Assembly: GCA_029706075.1 (NCBI GenBank)
Contig: JAINUG010000070.1
Span: forward strand, 1,721,500-1,785,499
Direction: 5' to 3'
Length of the DNA stretch: 64,000 nucleotides
From: Aldrovandia affinis
Lineage: Eukaryota > Chordata > Actinopteri > Notacanthiformes > Halosauridae
The notes under the pieces are model-generated. The model was not told where the DNA came from. It ran no database searches and saw only the letters and a program-made list of their open reading frames with translations. Made by a program: the position numbers and the translations under genes. Position 1 is the first letter of the stretch. The number at the start of each line of letters is the position of its first letter. This document shows positions 8,970 through 20,229 of this stretch, in pieces.

Positions 8970-10179
8970 TAGACAATGTACAGAATGTCTAGGAGGACTT
9001 TGAGATAAGGGACGTAGAAGTACTACAAAAACTTCAAAAACTTAAGACAAATAAGGCAGCAGGCTCTGATGGCATATATCCCAGAGTACTCAAAGAACTT
9101 ATATATAAACCATTGACAGATATTTGTATGCAATCCATAAACACTAGAGAAATACCAGATGACTGGAAGCAAGGAAGTATAATACCAATATATAGGAAGG
9201 GGGACCGTACTGACCCAAGGAACTATAGGCCTGTCAGTTTAACTTGCATCTCATGTAAAATACTGGAATTTATTATTAGGGACAAGTTGAAATCATTCTT
9301 GAAAAATAATAGCATTTTAAGGGACAGCCAACATGGTTTTCTCAAGGGGACCATGGACAGGACTGGACTTTTTTGAAGAGGCTACAAAGTGTGTTGACCT
9401 GAACCAGGCTTATGATATTATATATTTGGACTTTCAAAAAGCATTTGACAAGGTACCACATGAGAGGCTCATTGTTAAAATTAATTCAGTAGGAATTTCA
9501 GGAGTTGTTTCAGAGGGGTTGGTTGCAAGGGCGAATACAATGAGTAACAGTAGGTGGGGTCATATCTGACCTAGGTACTGTGGGCAGTGGAGTCCCACAG
9601 GTATCGGTGCTGGGACCTCTGCTCTTCCTTATTTACATAAATGATTTTGATAGGGACGTTAGTAGAAAAATAGTTACATTTGCATATGATACTAAACATG
9701 GGGGTTTGGCAATCAGTTTGGAATCGACTAAAGTAATTCAAGATGATTTAAACAAAATCCAAGAATGGGAAGAAACATTGCAGATGACATTCAATATTGC
9801 TAAATGTAAAGTTATGCATGTGGGAAATAAAAACATAAGACAGGAGTATTTTATTGGAGGAGAAAAATTAGTAGGTGTTCAATTTGAAAAGACTTATAGT
9901 TGATCACAGTCTATCTGCATCAAAGCAGTGTGCTACAGCAGTGAAAAAGGCCAACAGGTGGGATACATAGCAAAACGTATTGAGTATAGATCAAAGGAGG
10001 TTATATTGATGTTATATAATGCCGTGGTCAGACATCACTTAGAGTACTGTGTGCAGTTCTGGGCACTAAAGTGCAACTAAATTGGTACCTGGTATGAAAG
10101 GTAAAAGCTATGAGGATAGATGTCCAGGCTAGATGCAGTACTAGATACTCTTTAGATTAGGACAAGACAAACCTAGATA
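8970..10179 (+). pseudogene. CR1 ORF2, reverse transcriptase part
   Basis: RT domains in order across three frames: KAAGSDGIYPRVLKEL (9055-9100), RKGDRTDPRNYRPVSLTC, DSQHGFLKG, then DIIYLDFQKAFDKVPHERL with the first catalytic Asp, then GPLLFLIYINDF, and the catalytic box at about 9680. That box reads FAYDTK where the family has F/Y-ADD, so one essential Asp is a Tyr. The C-terminal RHHLEYCVQFW motif is at about 10032. Frameshifts near 9375 and 9570 and the catalytic substitution show a dead copy. Confidence 0.85.
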
Positions 10180-11077
10180 CAGGGGCGTAGCCAAAACTTT
10201 TACAATGGGGTGGCCAGGTTAGACCCAGTGATTTTATTAGGGTGGCACACTGAGGTGGGCAAAAATAACATCCACAGAAAATTACTTAATGTGGCTACCT
10301 CTATCTGTGTATGGCCTGAGTAGGATTCCCATCAAACATAAAAGGCACACACCTAAGGTATCTAAAAGCAAACATCTCTTTTGGGGTTTCTCTTCTGTAA
10401 CAAATTGATTTTATGTTACTGCACCTCTTTAAACATTACAAAAGGATATTTCTTTTAAAAGCATATTTTACAGATGACACTGTAGACTGATAAAGTGATG
10501 TAAAGTAATGTGCATAGGCCTAATAAAGTTAGAAAACAAAAATCTTATGGGACTATCAAAAAACTAAATGAATAAACGTATGTAGTTATATTAAAGACAC
10601 ATACCTTAGTATCTAAAGGCACACACCTAAGGTATCTTTAATACAGACTCTTTTGTAACAAACATATTTTATCACTCTTTAAATATAGATATAGAAGATA
10701 ATCTTAGGATTAGTACTCTAACTATGGCTGAATTGTGTACCATTCACTTTTGAAACTTCTTCTTCTATCTCCCTGAAGTGTCCTGGGAAACAGCTACAGG
10801 TGTGATTGTACTTCACCTATTTGAAATGTCTGTAAAACAAAATAAGGCAGTGTTATGTTATGTGACTCTTGTTTGCAGTTTTGCTATCCAAATAATGTAT
10901 TAGTGCACTTTAATGTTGCTTTCTCAAAAATATTTTAAAATTGCTATTCATCTGATATAGTCCTCATTCTACAATTACAGTATTTATATACTGTGATGAG
11001 AAGCTAGTGATGAAAATTAGGTTTTGATAGTTATTATGTTTGCAGCTAAAGCTTATGTAGCATACATAAGTATATAC

Positions 11078-11326
11078 CTGGAGGCAACAACTGACTGCAT
11101 GTGTGATTTTGCTCATCTCTGGTTCTGAACTGTGCTGTCTTATATCTAAGCTCTCTTCATGCTCCATTCCTGCAGCCTCTCTCCCTGTCCCTGCTCCTCC
11201 ATGCTCCATTTCAGTTAACACCCTTCTTGCTTCTTCTTTCTCCTTTTCTGGAGCATTTGTATCGTGGTTTGTCTTCTTTGTAAAGAAATAATCTATTTTT
11301 GTATCTTCTCCTGACTTCCTTTTCAT
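11078..11326 (-). pseudogene. hAT transposase N-terminal exon
   Basis: Begins MKRKSGEDTKIDYFF, the basic-aromatic start common in hAT5/ZMYM-like fish transposases, followed by a Lys/Glu-rich low-complexity region. A good splice donor (CAG then GTATAT on the minus strand) follows at 11077, ending about 83 codons. No downstream exon with the RNase H-like core or dimerisation domain was found between 11077 and 10180, so the gene is truncated. The assignment rests mainly on the N-terminus and the element context. Confidence 0.5.
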
Positions 11327-11572
11327 GTTCTATCTAGCCCACAGTCCGATGGCTATCAAAAACCTTTTATTACATTTAAAGTCTATCATTATGTCATATT
11401 CTTTAAAAATTACATTTATTTAACCAGTCAGTTGAGGCAACGTTAGATAACATTTGTTATTGTTCGTCTAACAAGCTATAAAAAAGCAATGACATGTAAT
11501 TCCAGAAACCAAAGGAACTCATCATGAATTAAGATAATGATATTGATTAAATCCTTATACCATGTTAGCTAC

Positions 11573-11909
11573 TTATCAGTAAAGGCAGTGCTTATGTTAG
11601 GCTAACGTTACACATCTTTGCCAGCGTGCCGGTAAAATGATGAAGCATGCTAGCTGCGAATTCATTAACATTAATAATGAACTGTACAAATCCAATGTTG
11701 GATGCCTCCAAAATGAATAACATTAACGTAAAAAAAAGTTTGACCAGTGTTTGCTCACCTGTTTGTTCGTTGTGGTCAATGAGGTTGTAGCAGACTAAGG
11801 ACCGCCCTCTGCGTTGTGTTGCATTCGTAGCTAGCATGCTTTATCATTTTACCGGCACACTGGCAAAGATGTAACGTTAGCCTAACGTAAGCACTGCCTT
11901 TACTGATAA
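11573..11909. repeat. Palindromic element, arms about 88 bp
   Basis: Bases 11573-11660 are nearly the reverse complement of 11823-11909 (shared core includes CAGTAAAGGCAGTGCTTA and TAGGCTAACGTTA), with about 160 bases between. It could be a MITE inside the hAT element or part of its subterminal structure. No target duplication was clear. Confidence 0.8.
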
Positions 11910-12221
11910 TTTATTCCAATAATTAACACACCAATGGAAACAAGGTATGCCTTTGGCGAACTATATATTGTGGGTACGGAACTAATTTGGGGGAAGTTTA
12001 CCCTGATAAAATATTTAAACAAATAATAAAATACAATTAAAAAATACATATTCAAATAGGCTTGGCTACAAAGCCAGGGACTCAATCACTTCTGTAAACT
12101 AGGTAACGTTAGTTCTTTCACGACATTGCATGTGCACGTGATGATGCTCTTCGATGGACATTGTGAAATGACACAGAGGCCGTGTCCCAAATTGCATACA
12201 GTACTTGCGTTCTATCTAGTG

Positions 12222-12925
12222 CAGGGGTTTTCAACTAATTGTGACCCAGGGACCACCATCCTGACTAAGAAGCAACCTGGGGACCGCTGTTGTGCGGGGT
12301 GGGGACAGGGGCTGATATTTGGGGCGTGGTGAGTTGCACACAGTCTGTCTCTTATTGGCAATATAGTGGTGGATAGGGACAGTCTCATATCATTGTCTGG
12401 CTCCAGCCTAGCCCTGTACTTATTCTTCAGGTATGCCAGTGCAGAAAATCCACTCTTACAGAGATATGTAGTTGCAAAAGGTAAAAGACACTTTGCTGCT
12501 TTTGCTGTAAGCTCTGGAAATTCTGCCTGACAACCCTACATTATTACATTCAACAAACTACATTATTGAATGCATTGTCAGGGACCCCCTGCAATACCTT
12601 CACGGACCACCAAGGGACCACGGACCACCAGTGCAATATTGTACATCTGTCTTACTTATTATATTATATATATCATATTATTATTATTATATTATATATT
12701 ATATTATATTATTATTTGTATATTGTATATATTATATTTTACTATTTTACTATCTTACAATTTTTTTCTTTTTTACAATTTATTACTGTATTCTATTGTG
12801 TACTGTTGTGTTGTTGTGAAGAGAGATCCATGGGAACAACAAATCTCACTGCCATGTACGCATGTGTACGTGATCAATAAAAACTTGAAACTTGAAACTT
12901 GAAACTTGAAACTTGAAAACCCCTG
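12222..12925 (-). mobile_element. Nested hAT-type element, 704 bp
   Basis: Terminal repeats CAGGGGTTTTCAA and TTGAAAACCCCTG. Flanks ATCTAGTG (12214-12221) and ATCTAGTA (12926-12933) match at 7 of 8. It contains an antisense transposase fragment and an AT-rich microsatellite (12655-12735) and ends with five CTTGAAA units (12884-12918). It sits inside the larger hAT element. Confidence 0.8.
12315..12535 (-). pseudogene. hAT (ZBED5-like) transposase C-terminal fragment
   Basis: On the minus strand the sequence reads the hAT dimerisation region: FATTYLCKSGFSALAYLKN, then KYRARLE, then NDMRLSLSTT. This is the hallmark C-terminal block of the transposases from which vertebrate ZBED5/SCAND3-type genes derive. 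The catalytic core is absent. Small frame disruptions occur at both ends. Confidence 0.85.
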
Positions 12926-13990
12926 ATCTAGTACGTATACCAAGTACGGCAGTAAACGGTGATGTGATCAGGTACGTCTCAAACTCAAGTATGCAACTTT
13001 GCAAGTACGCGAAGAAATCACTATCTACAGTAGCTAGCTAGTTAACTTTACTGATGGAGACGTTTGATTTGGTTGTTTTAGGGACCGATCATGACATGTT
13101 CTTCGATGTTCTGGCAATGACACAAGTGTCACAAGCAAGAAGTTACTTACCACGAATAAAGAAAACTCAGTACATGTTGTAAATATCAACAACTTTATTG
13201 TTGACATTGGGTAGCAGAGTCATGAACAACACAAGATAATGTACAGAGTGATCTTTGGAGCGAATTAAGTATTATTGCTATGTAGGCTACTCAAGTAATA
13301 CGAACAAAGCTACTTTGCAACTTGTAAACTATTAGCCCAACTTAAAATGAAAAACTTTACTGTAACATCAACAAACTACTTGAAAAGGCAACTTTAGCTA
13401 ACTAAGTTAGCTATAAATAAAATGCAGCAATGGCATAAAACTACGAACATATGTTACTGGATATGGAGATACATATTGGAGATGGCTTATCATTACCCAC
13501 GAAAGGCAAAGTTTAATCGCATCTTAAACTGAAAATACATATAGGTATTTTTTTTCCCTGTTTACTTACTATGTTAACCAATATCAGCAACCTTTCACCA
13601 CACAACCCTATAATAAGCTCACAGGCAACAATCGCCAACGCCGTTGCTTCAATGTAACCTGCGCCGGATGTATTTCTTGCTAAGGTCAGAAGAGTGGTGA
13701 CGTGTGCGTTTCAAATGTAACAGATTTTAAGCATTCTGCGTTCTTGCACTCTCGATAGTGCATTCTGTGCAAGTGTACTTGGAAGTGCGTTCTTACACGT
13801 TTCGCATCATTGGACATTGGTATTTGCACTGGCTAAAAAAAAAAAACACTGACATCAGATTTTTTCCTCCGCTTTTTGACCGTTTCACTCGGCGTCACTG
13901 GGGTGGCCAGAGGCGGACCCCTTAGCTCCACCCCTGCCTAGATGGATTGAACGACCCGTTCTCCTCATTAAGCCTGTGCTCACACCAGCC

Positions 13991-14962
13991 CTTTCTAGGT
14001 AAGATCGCATCCATTCAGTTCTTGGTGATCTGGGGCAAACTCTACAATCTGCAGTCTTAAAAAAAAAAAAGTATAACCAATTTTTCTTTTTCTCCCAATT
14101 TGGAATGGCCAATGGTATCCGCAGGCCCATCCCACACTGCATGGTCCCCTCCTCAGAAGGACATTCTGCCAGCTGCCTCTTCTCATTCCACAGTGAGGTA
14201 AGCCACAGTACTACAACCAAACCAAACAAGCAAGCATCTATCGGACCACGGTCGGCAACAGCTGCTGACAACATTTTTCAAATCGCCACTATGGCGGCCC
14301 GCTAGTGGCAGGACCATTCACCACCTACTGTGCCTCATCTTGATTGCCTTGTGTAAAATGTCTATTAGTAGCCTGCTGTACTGCCAAAGTGTGAAACATT
14401 GGCAGATCGACAATTGTGCCAACAGCGTGTCGCTAGTGGGCCACTGTATGATTGCTAGCTGGGTAGTCACTATAGTTAAACCCAGTGCTTTGGCAGGATG
14501 AGTCACCCAACAGACTCTGTAACAGGCAGAGAGAGAATGGCAGAAGGTCCGTCTTTCTGTCCTTTAAGCTATGGCGATTCCCCCAACTCCTTCCCTGCCG
14601 CCACTAAGGTTTACAAACCGGGCCTCATATTTACTGTGTTGGACAGGAGGGAAGATCATTTCCTGATTCGGTTTAAGAAATCTGCAAAGCCGGCACAAAG
14701 AGCACTTCCTGATTTCCCATGAAAGGGAGGTGTTTACAGTGAAATATTGTTGTGGATGTTGCGTGAGGTTTTCTGTCCGTGAGGCCGTTTTTTTGCTGAG
14801 GCTGTACGTTTCAGAACAGGTTGCGCTGGATTGTGCTCCTGGCATTGAACTGCAAACCGGGAGGAACACCTGATCTCCCACTCTGCAAGGTGTAAACTTC
14901 CATGATGCTTTGATGTAAATGCTTAGATCTACAAAAATACACACACAGATACACCCCAGCAA

Positions 14963-14966
<4 letters not shown>
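13991..14966. other. Non-coding stretch, no gene seen
   Basis: After the CR1 end there is ordinary non-coding DNA. A fragment at about 14050-14200 resembles dispersed repeats but I cannot name it. Open frames here lack any family signature. Confidence 0.5.

Positions 14967-14999
<33 letters not shown>
14967..14999. repeat. CA microsatellite
   Basis: Uninterrupted CA dinucleotides; the Cys/Val open frames on the minus strand are its translation. Confidence 0.95.
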
Positions 15000-15001
<2 letters not shown>

Positions 15002-15020
15002 GTAGCCTACAGGTAACTGC

Positions 15021-15095
15021 TATAATAAAGGAAACACAAACATAAGTATCTTAATAGGGCATTGGGCCACTATGAGCCGCTAGAACAGCTTTTTC
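15021..15095 (-). mobile_element. Tc1-like terminal relic
   Basis: Antisense match to the end of the Tc1-like family at 34890-35370 (TAGAACAGC ... TTAATAGGGCATTG ... AAAGGAAACAC). Only the region beyond the transposase stop remains. Confidence 0.55.
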
Positions 15096-15406
15096 CCCCT
15101 GTACTGACTGTATATATAAATGGGGGTGTTTGCCGGGCCTATCTGCTGATACCCCCCCGATTCCCCCCATTTAAAGAATCCCTCATTTACTCAAGTGTTG
15201 CCTTTTATTTTGACAGTTAACTGTACATTCTTGTTTCAGTGTACAAGGCCCTGACACACATACAGTATGTCACATTGTCTGTCAATGTCAATGGAAGGGA
15301 AGGCAGATTCCAATTCTGTGACTCCAGCACAGCCCGTGTGTATTTAATCACCCAATGTGGAGCGAGAGTGGCTAACTAGTAACCTCAAGCTAGACTGATG
15401 TGTGAG

Positions 15407-16401
15407 CAGGGCCGGATCTAGGCATAGGCAAACTAGGCACATGCCTAGTGTCTAATTGCCACAGGGGGCCCAGACCGAGGGATTAAAAAAACATTTTTAA
15501 ATATAAAATATTTTAATTTAATTTTAATATTTTAAAAACTCCAATCTAAAACTTTATTTCAATGAATTATTTTTGAAAGTCATACGCCAATCATATAAGT
15601 AAGCACCTTGCAATGTGTGCAAAAAATCTTTCCGGTTCAGTGCACATCATGCTTGCTATGTTAGCAGTGTCCTTTCAGCAATGCTTTCAATGCAGCAAAA
15701 AAAAAGAAAAATGAAGAGGAAGAAATAAAACGACAGCCTGATTGACACGCATTATGTCATCTGTGATTGCCAATCACAGAAACTGCAATGACGCAACGAT
15801 GCCTACAAAAAAGTGGAGGAAAAATGTGGTTTACTTACAAGGGTTCATTCAAAGGGCATCCGAGAAGCACGTGCAGCCACAGAACATCTGAAAGAAATAT
15901 ACCCACATGATCTTGAGAATGATTTACAGAGGAGTTTTGCCAGTTCAGCTCAATGGTAAAGGTTGAACAACCAATGATAGGCTCAGAGAGCAAAAAGTAT
16001 AAGAAACTCAGAGAGTTAGGCCTGGGCGATGCATTCCCCCATGCCTTTGCATGTATCTGGCATTACTGATTGCAAATTACTCCAGAGAAGGGTTGTTTTC
16101 TTTATTGAAACGCGTTAAAACATAAAAACGAAATCACAATGAAGGAAAATAAACTGAATTCATTTGCGTTGTTGGCGATTGAGAACGAATTTACCACTTC
16201 CCTCAATTATGATTAAAACATCTGTAAATATGAGTACACTTTCCATTTAAATACCTAACTATAAATAAGTAAAGACAAAGAATAAAATCAAATGTAAAAT
16301 ACAACTAAATAAATGAAATGTAATGGCCTATACCCCTATAAATAAATTAGTGTAAAATTGCATATAAAACCTAAATATAAATAACCCATGACAAAGTAAA
16401 A

Positions 16402-16434
<33 letters not shown>

Positions 16435-16574
16435 TATTATTATTATTATATGTGGCAGTTAAAAGGTTGTTGGGTTTGTTCACAAAGTATTGATATCTGC
16501 GCGTTTGTCGGTTGGGGGCAGGGGGCGAAAAAAATGGTTTGCCTAATGTAGTCCATCCATTTAATCGGGCCCTG
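15407..16574 (+). mobile_element. hAT element, 1168 bp, perfect 8-bp TSD
   Basis: Starts CAGGGCCGGATCTAGG and ends CGGGCCCTG. It is flanked on both sides by TGTGTGAG (15399-15406 and 16575-16582). Inside are short stretches of degraded transposase: a Lys-rich N-terminus near 15697 and a segment reading AATEHLKEIYPHDLEN near 15874. The right part holds a palindromic TAA/TTA microsatellite (16401-16450). It is non-autonomous. Confidence 0.88.
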
Positions 16575-16689
16575 TGTGTGAGCACATATGGTGGTCTGTT
16601 GAAGAGAGAGGTTAAACATGTGCTGGTTATTCTGTTGTACTGTGTAGGCTGGAATCAACCTGACATCGGCTTGTAAGGTTTCCTAGAGA

Positions 16690-17392
16690 GATATGTACAC
16701 TACATGACAATTTTTCTGGCAGATATCTACAGACAACCTAAAGCCAGAAAAATCTATACAGAAAAATATATCTACAGAGAAATTTACATAGAAAAATACA
16801 TATATAGAGAGAAAACTGTACAGAAAAATTGATCTACAGACAAGATGATCTACAAAGAAACAATACATCTACAGACAGATAAATCTATTCAGAAAAAGAA
16901 ATCCATAGACAAAAATCTATATGGAAAAAATAAATCTACAGACAGACATCTCTACAGAAAGAGAAAATAAATCTGCACACAAAAATAATTATACAAACAC
17001 ACAGAAACCTACAGATAAATCTACATGCCAAACTAGATCTATAGACAAAGAGGAATCTGACATCTACAGATAAGACTACACACAAAACTAAATCCACAGA
17101 CAGAGAGGAATCTGAAACCTACAGATAAATCTACACACAAAACTAAATCCACAGACAAAGAGGAATCTGAAACCTACAGATAAATCTACACACAAAACTA
17201 AATCCAGAGACAAAGAGGAATCTGAAACCTACAGATAAATCTACACACAAAACTAAATCCAGAGACAAAGAGGAATCTGAAACCTACAGATAAATCTACA
17301 CACAAAACTAAATCCAGAGACAAAGAGGAATCTGAAACCTACAGATAAATCTACACACAAAACTAAATCCAGAGACAAAGAGGAATCTGAAA
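16690..17392. repeat. Minisatellite, 55-bp unit
   Basis: From 17051 to 17392 a unit starting AGGAATCTGA recurs exactly every 55 bases (17051, 17106, 17161, 17216, 17271, 17326, 17381). The last copies are identical. From 16690 to 17050 the same short words (ATCTACAGA, ACAGAAAAA) are scattered in degenerate form, so the array seems to have grown out of older, shorter-period DNA. Confidence 0.93.
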
Positions 17393-19679
17393 GGGGAGCC
17401 CAGTGGCCTTTATCTCCTTGAGTGAACTCTTTAATATTCAGATTAAAAGTCAGTGAGGAGATGAAACTGGGGCCTCCTGCTCTTTAAAGCCTCTTGTTTT
17501 TTTTTCTTTTAACCTTAGAGCAAAGGAAGAGGTGTCCTCTGGTGACTGGCACAGAAGCGTCCTGGGTCCCAGGTGTGGAGTAAAATCGCTGTTGGTGCCT
17601 GGTTAATATTCAGTCTGCCTCTCCTCTCCGCTCTCCTCTGCTGATGGCACCGACACCACAGGAATCAGGGAGGGTGGGGCGTGAGGGTGGGGCATGGGTT
17701 TCGCCTTCACTGTTTCTCCCTCAGAACCGTGTGAGGAGGGAGCATGCATTTTCTTTTATTTTTTTACTTTGTGGGGCATGATTAAACATAGCACTGCAGT
17801 GGTTTCCTTTAAAAGTTATTTGTCTTTGTTTTTTGTTAAATAATGCACTTTACTTTTTCTGTCCTGCATTATATGCAATTTAGACCTATATATCTTCTGT
17901 GGGGTAGTGGAATCATCTTCAATTACATAATCTGCTCTTTGGCTGTGAAACACGCATGTTGCTGATGTTAAAATTAAATCTATGTTTACTTAAAATTAAT
18001 GTTAAAATGATTGTCAATCATTGATAGTCACTCTGGCCTACTGCAGGATGTTTTTTATTAAACTTCCTACAGGGCTTTTCAGGAGATGTCACAAAAATGT
18101 GCTGATCTAATGCTAATTCCTTTTTACTGACTGTAATATGTGCATTTCTGTTGAGTAAAATGTAACCCCGGGATAGATCTGAAATGATACTCTGCCTAAG
18201 GTTATTCAACGAAGGATGAACTAATTGGAGCATTCATGTGTGTTTCATGCTGTGGTCTGAGATTCAAAGTGAAGCACTTTGCATGGACTCACCTGTGTTT
18301 GAAGTTGAAAAGCGAACCTTAAACTAATTTAATTTACGAGAGAAATATAGCCCTTTATCATATATGAACCCCCACAAGCCAATGTCTTGCAGAAAGCAAG
18401 AGTGAGAAAAAAAGAAAAAACATTTTAAACCTGCAGCCAACCTAATGCAGGAACGTCATGCAAAATAACAACTCTATGGTGATTTATGGCCTTGCACATA
18501 CACTGCATGTAATTTTTCGGTATGTTGATAGTGATATTTTATCAGAGTGATTGTTATTCCCTCCTGAGAAAAATTGCAGGGATACACAGAGTCGACAGGA
18601 AACTAGTAAATTACTTTTCAAGTTCTGCTGTATTCTGCTGGAACACTTTAGACCACAGCAAATTAAATAAATATCTTGGTTTAATTTTCTACCTTTCCTT
18701 TGTCTTGATAAATCTCAACTTTCAAGACATACATTGATACAATTTAATCATTTTATTTTTGAATGCACGTGCATTTTTAAGGCACATCCAGTGCATTTGG
18801 GGGCGGGGGGGCTTGCTGATACGCATAATGATATGGAGTTTTTTTCAAATGCACGATTCATGAGAATCCCTCTGAATTTTGATACGCATCAACTGTCAAT
18901 GAATTCAATGTGATAAAACACGCCCATAGATCATTCTGAAAAATAACAATTTTTGGAAGGAGGAGAGCAATTACTTTTCATCTCTGGAGATTAAAAAACT
19001 GTTTACGGGACTAGGGACCCCAATGCAAAGCAGGACCACATGCACCATGCTCATATCAAACATCAATCCCCTTGAGAGAATTACTGATTTGTAATTCAAA
19101 ATTCATTGCAAAGGTGTTCAAGACCATTTTTACCATCTCTTGGAAAAATAGCTGCTATATTATACTGAAATACAATTAAAAAGCAAAAAGCAAAAAAAAA
19201 GAATCATAAAAAGTATGGTTATGGTAAACATGTATTTCTGAGCATAAAGTTTGGGTGCCACCTACGGACTGCTGTATCCCGGGTGAGGAATATGAGAATT
19301 GTCACTGATTAATTCATGAACAGGAAACCATCAGCATCAGGTCTGAGCTGCCACAGGTAATGTTATGCCTGGTGCTGCTGTGATGTCAAACTGTTGATGG
19401 CAAAGTGTTAAGAATGTGAGATCACTTTTTTCCAGAGACGCTTTCAAACATAAATAGGATATCCAAAAGAAAAATTCCATGTCAGTCAAAAAGAATCGCT
19501 CTCCACATATAGAGACGCATACCTACACCACGTAATGCTTTCTCAGTGTGAGGTGGTTCCCCTTGCAGTCTCTCCAGAGATCAGAGCAGCCAGTAAAACG
19601 AAACAAAAGAACAATGGGACAGGCCCGTTTGTCAAACTCCCAGTGGTGTGAAGGTGGTGCTTAGGGAGGGGGTTGGGGG
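17393..19679. other. Repeat-poor non-coding stretch
   Basis: No open frame with family signature, no transposon ends. The parts around 17520-17740, 18780-19140 and 19300-19560 have mixed composition without repeats, as expected of single-copy DNA that could include conserved non-coding elements. That is only an inference. Confidence 0.5.
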
Positions 19680-19691
19680 GACTGAGGCTAT

Positions 19692-19822
19692 CTCACCTCA
19701 TCTCATTGTCTAAGCCGCTTATTCCTGGTCAGGGTCGCGGGGGGGCTGGAGCCTATCCCAGCATGCACAGGGGCGAGAGGCAGGAATAAACCCTGGACAG
19801 GTCGCCAATCCATCGCAGGGCA
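19692..19822 (-). mobile_element. 5'-truncated tRNA-head SINE
   Basis: Antisense 3' part of the dispersed element that is complete at 28543-28902 and 59555-59918. The flanks 19680-19691 and 19823-19834 match at 11 of 12 bases (GACTGAGG-TAT), so it is a true retrotransposition event truncated at its 5' end. Confidence 0.82.
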
Positions 19823-19984
19823 GACTGAGGTTATGTCATCCGATTTACATTCCATTGACAACCTTTAGGATCAATTCGCAACCAAAAACTACATGAACCA
19901 AACTCAGAGAGCACCAGACTGCTGCAAACACCACATGGGACAAACTACCAGAAGAATGGCTCCAGACCTCATCTGGCGGGATGC

Positions 19985-20170
19985 CATTATACATTACATA
20001 ATTTGCTTTCTCTGTGGGCAACCCTTGCCCAGAGCAACTTATGCAGCTTACATTTGTACATACCATCCCGATTAAGTACCTCGCTCAAGGCTTCAATGGC
20101 AGTGCATCTCCTGGGATTTAGACCTGCCACCCACGAGTTTGAATGCCCGGTTCCCATACCCTCTATAATG
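19985..20170 (-). mobile_element. Degenerate antisense SINE
   Basis: Contains a worn version of the L2-type tail (CTTGCCCAGAGCAACTTA) followed by a decayed tRNA-like head (GAGTTTGAATGCCCGG). It is an old copy of the 32747-type SINE family. Another worn tail is near 21440-21480. Confidence 0.5.
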
Positions 20171-20229
20171 CACGACTGCCACATGTCACAGAGCTGAAAA
20201 GCCATCATCAAAGCTAAAGCGGATCTAAA

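Larger units (their letters stand above)
10180..13936 (-). mobile_element. hAT transposon inserted in CR1, 3757 bp
   Basis: Starts CAGGGGCGTAGCC and ends GAGCTCCACCCCTG-like (imperfect inverted ends; both carry GGGGTGGCCAG / its complement just inside). Flanks CCTAGATA (10172-10179) and CCTAGATG (13937-13944) give a 7/8 match to an 8-bp target duplication, and CR1 sequence resumes on either side. It contains a first exon of a hAT-type protein on the minus strand, a 337-bp palindrome and a nested hAT-type insertion (12222-12925). No complete transposase remains. Confidence 0.82.
7290..13990 (+). mobile_element. CR1-type LINE, split by a hAT insertion
   Basis: A non-LTR retrotransposon of the CR1 group. 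ORF1 carries an SGNH esterase domain and ORF2 an AP-type endonuclease and reverse transcriptase. The 3' UTR runs to 10179 and resumes at 13937 after a 3.76-kb hAT element, reading CCTAGATGGATTGAACG and continuing in the conserved 3' end. Other copies or tails lie at 27346-28395, 59958-60328 and 61959-62045. Frameshifts, stops and a mutated catalytic Asp make it dead. The 5' limit is approximate. Confidence 0.85.

Noticed and set aside
12566..12902. Three overlapping Tyr/Ile-rich open frames
   Set aside because: They translate an ATT/ATA microsatellite within a non-autonomous hAT element.
14564..14998. 144-aa frame starting with Cys-Val repeats
   Set aside because: The start is the CA microsatellite and the rest has no recognisable domain.
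17051..17392. CRISPR-like array
   Set aside because: 55-bp units repeat in full with no unique spacers, and the window is eukaryotic; it is a minisatellite.
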